Shown: positions 5,742 to 9,137 of the stretch, one piece after another
Position numbering within the stretch: the first letter of the stretch is position 1
How the letters are laid out: each line of letters starts with the position of its first letter
Assembly: GCA_017882055.1 (NCBI GenBank)
Contig: JADGQE010000144.1
Coordinates: 1 to 9,137, forward strand
Source of the DNA: Thermoflexales bacterium
Lineage (GTDB): Bacteria > Chloroflexota > Anaerolineae > Fen-1058
Length of the DNA stretch: 9,137 nt
Reading direction: 5' to 3'
Translations under genes and position numbers: made by a program
The notes under the pieces: model-generated
What the model saw: only the letters and a program-made list of their open reading frames with translations
The model's database searches: none
Told to the model about the DNA's origin: nothing

Positions 5742-7394
5742 TTACTCTCGATAGATGCGCACGCGCCGATACGGCTCGCGCCCGTATGAATGTGAAATCA
5801 ATTGCGCTTCGCGGATCTGCTCGTGCTGCATGCGCCGGATATGCGGCGGCTGTGGGCCGAGATCGACCGATCGGGTGCCGGTTTGGATCCGCTCGATGGC
5901 CGACTGCACTTCGCGCATGGCGATCGAATAGGGATCGGACTCTTCGCTGGTCAGGCCAAAGATGTCGCTGAGGAATTTGTCGATCTGGGTGGCGGTGCCG
6001 GCTCTCAAGATGTGTACGGTCGTGCCATGTTTCTCGGCGTCGCTGATCATCCTGGGCCGTTTTTTGTAGTAGTTCTTGGCGGTGACCACAATGTCGGCCT
6101 CGTCCAGATCAGAGACGACGGTCAAGGGCACGCGCAGGCGGCTGGCGCTTTCTTCAAGCCGATTGTGCTGCAAACCGTAGGCAAAAGCCTTGATGGGCTT
6201 GAGCGATCCGCGCGGTGTGCCGGCCGGAATCATGGCCAGATCGCTGACCGGCGGTCGTTCGCCTTCCGGCGAATAAGTATATTCGGTTTCGCCGCTGCCG
6301 TTCCGCTTTGGTTCGCCGGAAGATGCGCGGCTGCGCAAGCCTTTGCCACGCTGCTGCGCCAGCACTTCGGGCGTTTGCTCAGCCTCACGATGGACGGTGC
6401 CCTGATCGTCGCGGTAACGCAGCTCGGTCTGCACCTGCCGGCCGCGCAGCAAGTTGTCGACCGAGACGGCCACATCGTGATGCGCGATCAAGCGCTGGCG
6501 ATCCTGGATTTCGATCAGCACATCAAACGTCGGCGGGGCGCGTCGTTCCAGCACGGTCTTCTGGGTGCCGCGCCGCCGCGCTTCTTCGTCTGAAAGAGTC
6601 ACGCTCTCAATGCCGCCCACCAGATCGGACAGGGTGGGATTGAGCAGCAAGTTATCGAGGGTGTTGCCGTGCGCCGTGCCGATCAATTGGACGCCGCGCT
6701 CGGCGATCGTGCGAGCGGCTTCGGCTTCAAGTTCGCGCCCGATCTCGTCGATGACGATCACTTCGGGATTGTGATTCTCGACCGCTTCGATCATCACTTC
6801 ATGCTGCAGCGAGGGCTGCCGCACTTGCATGCGCCGCGCGCGGCCCACCGCCGGATGTGGAATGTCACCGTCGCCGCCGATCTCGTTCGACGTATCGACG
6901 ATCACCACGCGCTTGCGCGGCCGATCGGGCGGGTTGCCATCGGCCAGGATGCGCGCGACTTCGCGCAGCATCGTGGTTTTACCCACGCCCGGTCGTCCCA
7001 ACATCAAGATACTTTTGCCCGAAGCCACGATGTCTTCGATGATGTCGATCGTGCCGTAGACGGCGCGGCCCACGCGGCAGGTCAGCCCGACGATGTGCCC
7101 ACGCCGATTGCGAATGGCACTGATGCGATGCAGCGTGCGCTCCAGCCCGGCGCGATTGTCGGCGTCCACTTCGCCGATGCGGGCGACGACCAGATCGATG
7201 TCGGACTGCGTGACTTCTTGATCGCTCAGTGCGAGCTCGTGCTGGGTGTAGCGCGCCTCAGGCGGGCGGCCCAGATCGAGCACGATCTCAAGCAGGTTGT
7301 CGTTCTCGTTGGCTTGCCGGACGGCATCGGCCACAGCCGGCGGCAGCACGTTCAATAAGATATCTAAATCGTCGGTAATACGTTGCTGAGGCAT
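5742..7394 (-). CDS. AAA ATPase with R3H domain (Ycf45/SpoIIIAA-like)
   Basis: A 550-residue cytoplasmic protein related to chloroplast Ycf45 and to the ATPase fold of SpoIIIAA, with a C-terminal single-stranded nucleic-acid-binding R3H domain. The N-terminal region (about 8-110) includes EIVLDLGRPPEARY. The ATPase core has Walker A GRPGVGKT (133-140), DTSNEIGGDGDIPH (167-180) and Walker B VIVIDEIGRE (212-221). A linker rich in charged, Gly and Ser residues (about 325-395) leads to a small alpha/beta domain (397-480, with LDEADIVVTAKNYYKKRP) that also occurs in Ycf45-type proteins. The R3H signature is R520-x-x-x-H524, followed by a basic tail. The ATG start lies inside the upstream GNAT-like gene (31-nt overlap), with only a weak GAGA upstream. 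No SpoIIIA operon genes are nearby, so a sporulation role is not supported. The substrate is unknown; a nucleic-acid-linked function is an inference from R3H. Confidence 0.9.
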   Translation of the reverse strand: MPQQRITDDLDILLNVLPPAVADAVRQANENDNLLEIVLDLGRPPEARYTQHELALSDQEVTQSDIDLVVARIGEVDADNRAGLERTLHRISAIRNRRGHIVGLTCRVGRAVYGTIDIIEDIVASGKSILMLGRPGVGKTTMLREVARILADGNPPDRPRKRVVIVDTSNEIGGDGDIPHPAVGRARRMQVRQPSLQHEVMIEAVENHNPEVIVIDEIGRELEAEAARTIAERGVQLIGTAHGNTLDNLLLNPTLSDLVGGIESVTLSDEEARRRGTQKTVLERRAPPTFDVLIEIQDRQRLIAHHDVAVSVDNLLRGRQVQTELRYRDDQGTVHREAEQTPEVLAQQRGKGLRSRASSGEPKRNGSGETEYTYSPEGERPPVSDLAMIPAGTPRGSLKPIKAFAYGLQHNRLEESASRLRVPLTVVSDLDEADIVVTAKNYYKKRPRMISDAEKHGTTVHILRAGTATQIDKFLSDIFGLTSEESDPYSIAMREVQSAIERIQTGTRSVDLGPQPPHIRRMQHEQIREAQLISHSYGREPYRRVRIYRE

Positions 7395-8395
7395 GGGTTT
7401 TTCTCGTAAGTCGCTTCGACGTTGAAATTTGATGAGTGTGAACGCGTCATCGGCGCAGTGGCATTGACCCGGCTTTCAAGCACAGGCATTTTGACCATTT
7501 CAAGTTCAGGCTCAAGAATCGCACTGACCAGGTGCTTGACCATGACGACGCTGGAGCCGAATGGCTCGAAGCCCAGCGCTTCGAGCGGATGGCGCAGCCA
7601 TTCTTGATAACTGCGCACCCCGCAGAAGATCGGCGCATTCCAGTTCGATCCGAACAGGCTGAGACCATACTGAATGACATTGGACGCACACGACTCCGCC
7701 TGCGGGTGAACGAAGACATTGAACCACGCGCTGTCCGGCCCGCGCCGCAGCTGAAGACAAGCCGTGATCTCCATGTTTTCTTCCAATACGTAGCTGCGCA
7801 CCGCGCCGGTCCGCTGAATCTGCGGCACGCCTTCGGCCTGCTGGACTAATCGCGGCGCGGTGTTGATGTAGATCTGCTGCACACCCCAGGCATCGCGCGT
7901 CTCGCACGGGCGCAACAGCGGCTCAGCCGCCACGGTCAAGCGCGTGCGCACCAGGCGCAAAATATCCTGCCGCAGATAGATCGCGTAGCCCGATCGCTGC
8001 AGCACTTCGATCGCCTCACTGTCTTCGGGCGCTTCTGCCACCAGGTGTTGAATGCCAATTCGCCCGGCTTGCACGGCGGCCTGATCAAGCAGCTGGCCCC
8101 AGATCGCCGGGGCATCGGGATTGGCCGATAGATCGGGCGCGATGTAAGCGATGACGCCATGCTGGTCATCACCGCGTTGCCGCAGCTGAATAAATCCGCA
8201 GCAAGGCGTAGCGGAGTTCTCTTCACGCAGGACGTAGGTGCGCAAGCCCCGCCCGTTTAGCGAGAAAAAACCGGCGAGCGCCGATTGCAATGGACGCGGG
8301 CGGCGGGTGAGGGCCAGCTCGGCGCACAAAGGGGTGCCCTGATGCTCGATCTGAGACACCAGCGCGACATCACGGAAGTCGAAAGGTCGAATCAT
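7364..8395 (-). CDS. tandem GNAT-like protein, degenerate acetyl-CoA sites
   Basis: A protein of 343 residues from ATG 8393-8395. Two successive GNAT-like halves can be seen. The first (about 1-150) opens with MIRPFDFRDVALV and ends with EAIEVLQRSGYAIYLRQDI. The second (about 160-290) opens with LLRPCETRDAWGVQQIY and ends with LEALGFEPFGSSVVMVKH. Both keep the GNAT opening strand-helix and the closing Gly-Tyr/Phe strand. Neither shows a clear (R/Q)xxGx(G/A) acetyl-CoA loop, so activity is uncertain. The tail (about 294-343) looks disordered and its last residues overlap the start of the AAA/R3H gene. A TTG at 8446 would add 17 residues and leave only 21 nt after pdxT. I prefer the ATG because GNAT proteins commonly begin with this MIRP-type motif, although no good Shine-Dalgarno precedes either. 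The target is unknown. Confidence 0.75.
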   Translation of the reverse strand: MIRPFDFRDVALVSQIEHQGTPLCAELALTRRPRPLQSALAGFFSLNGRGLRTYVLREENSATPCCGFIQLRQRGDDQHGVIAYIAPDLSANPDAPAIWGQLLDQAAVQAGRIGIQHLVAEAPEDSEAIEVLQRSGYAIYLRQDILRLVRTRLTVAAEPLLRPCETRDAWGVQQIYINTAPRLVQQAEGVPQIQRTGAVRSYVLEENMEITACLQLRRGPDSAWFNVFVHPQAESCASNVIQYGLSLFGSNWNAPIFCGVRSYQEWLRHPLEALGFEPFGSSVVMVKHLVSAILEPELEMVKMPVLESRVNATAPMTRSHSSNFNVEATYEKNPCLSNVLPTI

Positions 8396-8467
8396 ACTGT
8401 TCAGTGTGATGCTGATGACGTGAGGCGGAATGACAGTTAAAGCCAATCGCGTCTCGCGCGTCAGGCG

Positions 8468-9037
8468 TCACTGTGCTGCCATCTTCAAAAAGTATTGATG
8501 AAATCGATCGTCACCCGATAATTCGGGATGAAATGACGTTACGAGTAAATTAGATTGGCGAGCGGCGACGATGGCCGAATCAAAGCGGGCCAGCACCTCA
8601 ACGCCGGGGCCGACCGATTCGATCAGCGGCGCTCGAATAAAGACGCCATGAAAAGGCCGCGTGCCGCTGATGCCTTTCACCTCGAGATCGGCTTCGAAAG
8701 AATCGACCTGCCGCCCGAAGGCATTGCGTTGCACCGTGACATCCATCAAGCCCAGCAGCGGTTGATCGCGTCCCACATCCTTCGCCATGAAGATCAATCC
8801 GGCGCACGTGCCCCACAGGGCGCGGCCCGATCGGGCCATTTCACGCAGCGGCTCGATCAAATGATACTGCACCGCTAATTTTCCGATCGTGGTCGATTCG
8901 CCGCCGGGAATGATGACGCCAGCGAGTCCCTCTAATTCTTTTGGCAAACGCACTTCTACCGCTTCAACGCCCAGACGTTTCAGAACATGTTCGTGTTCAA
9001 TAAAAGCGCCCTGTAAAGCTAACACTCCAATTTTCAT
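8468..9037 (-). CDS. pdxT: PdxT, glutaminase subunit of PLP synthase
   Basis: A 189-residue class I glutamine amidotransferase that hydrolyses glutamine and passes ammonia to PdxS for pyridoxal 5'-phosphate synthesis by the DXP-independent route. The triad is intact: C78 in GTCAG (76-80), and H170 and E172 in FHPEL (169-173). PGGEST (44-49), QRNAFGRQ (103-110) and FIRAP (133-137) are hallmark motifs, and the length is typical. The ATG overlaps the upstream GNAT stop as TAATG (1-nt overlap), with a weak GGA just before, so coupled translation is likely. The obligate partner pdxS, often adjacent, is not seen in this window. It may lie beyond the right edge, or elsewhere. Confidence 0.97.
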   Translation of the reverse strand: MKIGVLALQGAFIEHEHVLKRLGVEAVEVRLPKELEGLAGVIIPGGESTTIGKLAVQYHLIEPLREMARSGRALWGTCAGLIFMAKDVGRDQPLLGLMDVTVQRNAFGRQVDSFEADLEVKGISGTRPFHGVFIRAPLIESVGPGVEVLARFDSAIVAARQSNLLVTSFHPELSGDDRFHQYFLKMAAQ

Positions 9038-9137
9038 TATTCCAGCATCAACCTCATCTCATTCGTATCCGCAAAGCCCAGCGACTCATACAGGGGCCGC
9101 CCCATTTCGCTGGCGTGGAGTGTCAACCGCGGTAAGC
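9037..9137 (-). CDS. C-terminal fragment of a GNAT N-acetyltransferase
   Basis: The minus-strand frame ending in TAA at 9037-9039 runs open to the window edge and gives 33 residues. They include LHASEMGRPLYESLGF, followed by a Thr-Asn-Glu-Met segment, the usual closing of small GNAT enzymes (an xS-x-x-GR-x-LYE-x-LGF block and a final Met/Leu-rich strand). The gene starts beyond the window and its substrate cannot be told. It appears to be translationally coupled to pdxT through the shared A of TAATG. Confidence 0.8.
   Translation of the reverse strand, partial: LPRLTLHASEMGRPLYESLGFADTNEMRLMLE

Noticed and set aside
5802..6593. Long plus-strand ORFs antisense to the AAA/R3H gene (also 6669-7358)
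   Set aside because: They mirror codon bias of the minus-strand gene, which carries clear Walker and R3H motifs. No independent domain or start signal.

Overview
The window reads as chromosomal housekeeping DNA of a moderately GC-rich bacterium (about 60% G+C in sampled parts of the main genes). The gene set is a PriA helicase, a rhomboid protease, two nucleoside monophosphate kinases, an FmdB-type zinc ribbon with a long tail, a Ycf45/SpoIIIAA-like AAA-R3H protein directly upstream of tmk, pdxT and GNAT-like acetyltransferases. My best guess is a Chloroflexota lineage (Anaerolineae-like), from the R3H-tmk order and the style of the FmdB protein. That is an inference from memory, not a search result.

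Layout from left to right: (1) 1-279, the 3' end of an AT-richer plus-strand gene of unknown function. (2) About 278-324, a hairpin that could end the converging priA transcript. (3) 443-4554, minus strand, transcribed gmk -> rhomboid -> priA. gmk and the rhomboid gene overlap by 4 nt, and an array of seven-base repeats lies between the rhomboid gene and priA. (4) 4555-4652, a compact divergent promoter region. (5) 4653-5105, plus strand, the zinc-ribbon gene, whose stop codon abuts the tmk stop codon with no spacer. (6) 5106-9137, minus strand, a tightly packed run: GNAT (cut by the window edge) -> pdxT -> tandem GNAT-like protein -> AAA/R3H ATPase -> tmk. Junctions here are a 1-nt TAATG overlap, a 31-nt overlap and a 0-nt junction, so co-transcription is likely.

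Functionally, tmk makes dTDP for DNA synthesis and PriA restarts stalled forks. gmk by homology would make GDP, but it has changes at several GMP-contact positions. PdxT supplies ammonia for PLP synthesis, but its partner PdxS is not in the window. The rhomboid keeps its catalytic Ser, His and oxyanion Asn. The AAA/R3H protein, the zinc-ribbon protein and the GNAT-like proteins have no assignable substrate.

I see no CRISPR array, tRNA, rRNA, intact insertion sequence or defence island. The points most worth a second look are the GMP-site substitutions in gmk, the GroEL-like Gly-Met tail on the zinc-ribbon protein, the repeat-built insertion in the PriA zinc module, the heptamer array at the priA start, the overlapping divergent promoter, and the strong excess of GATC sites.
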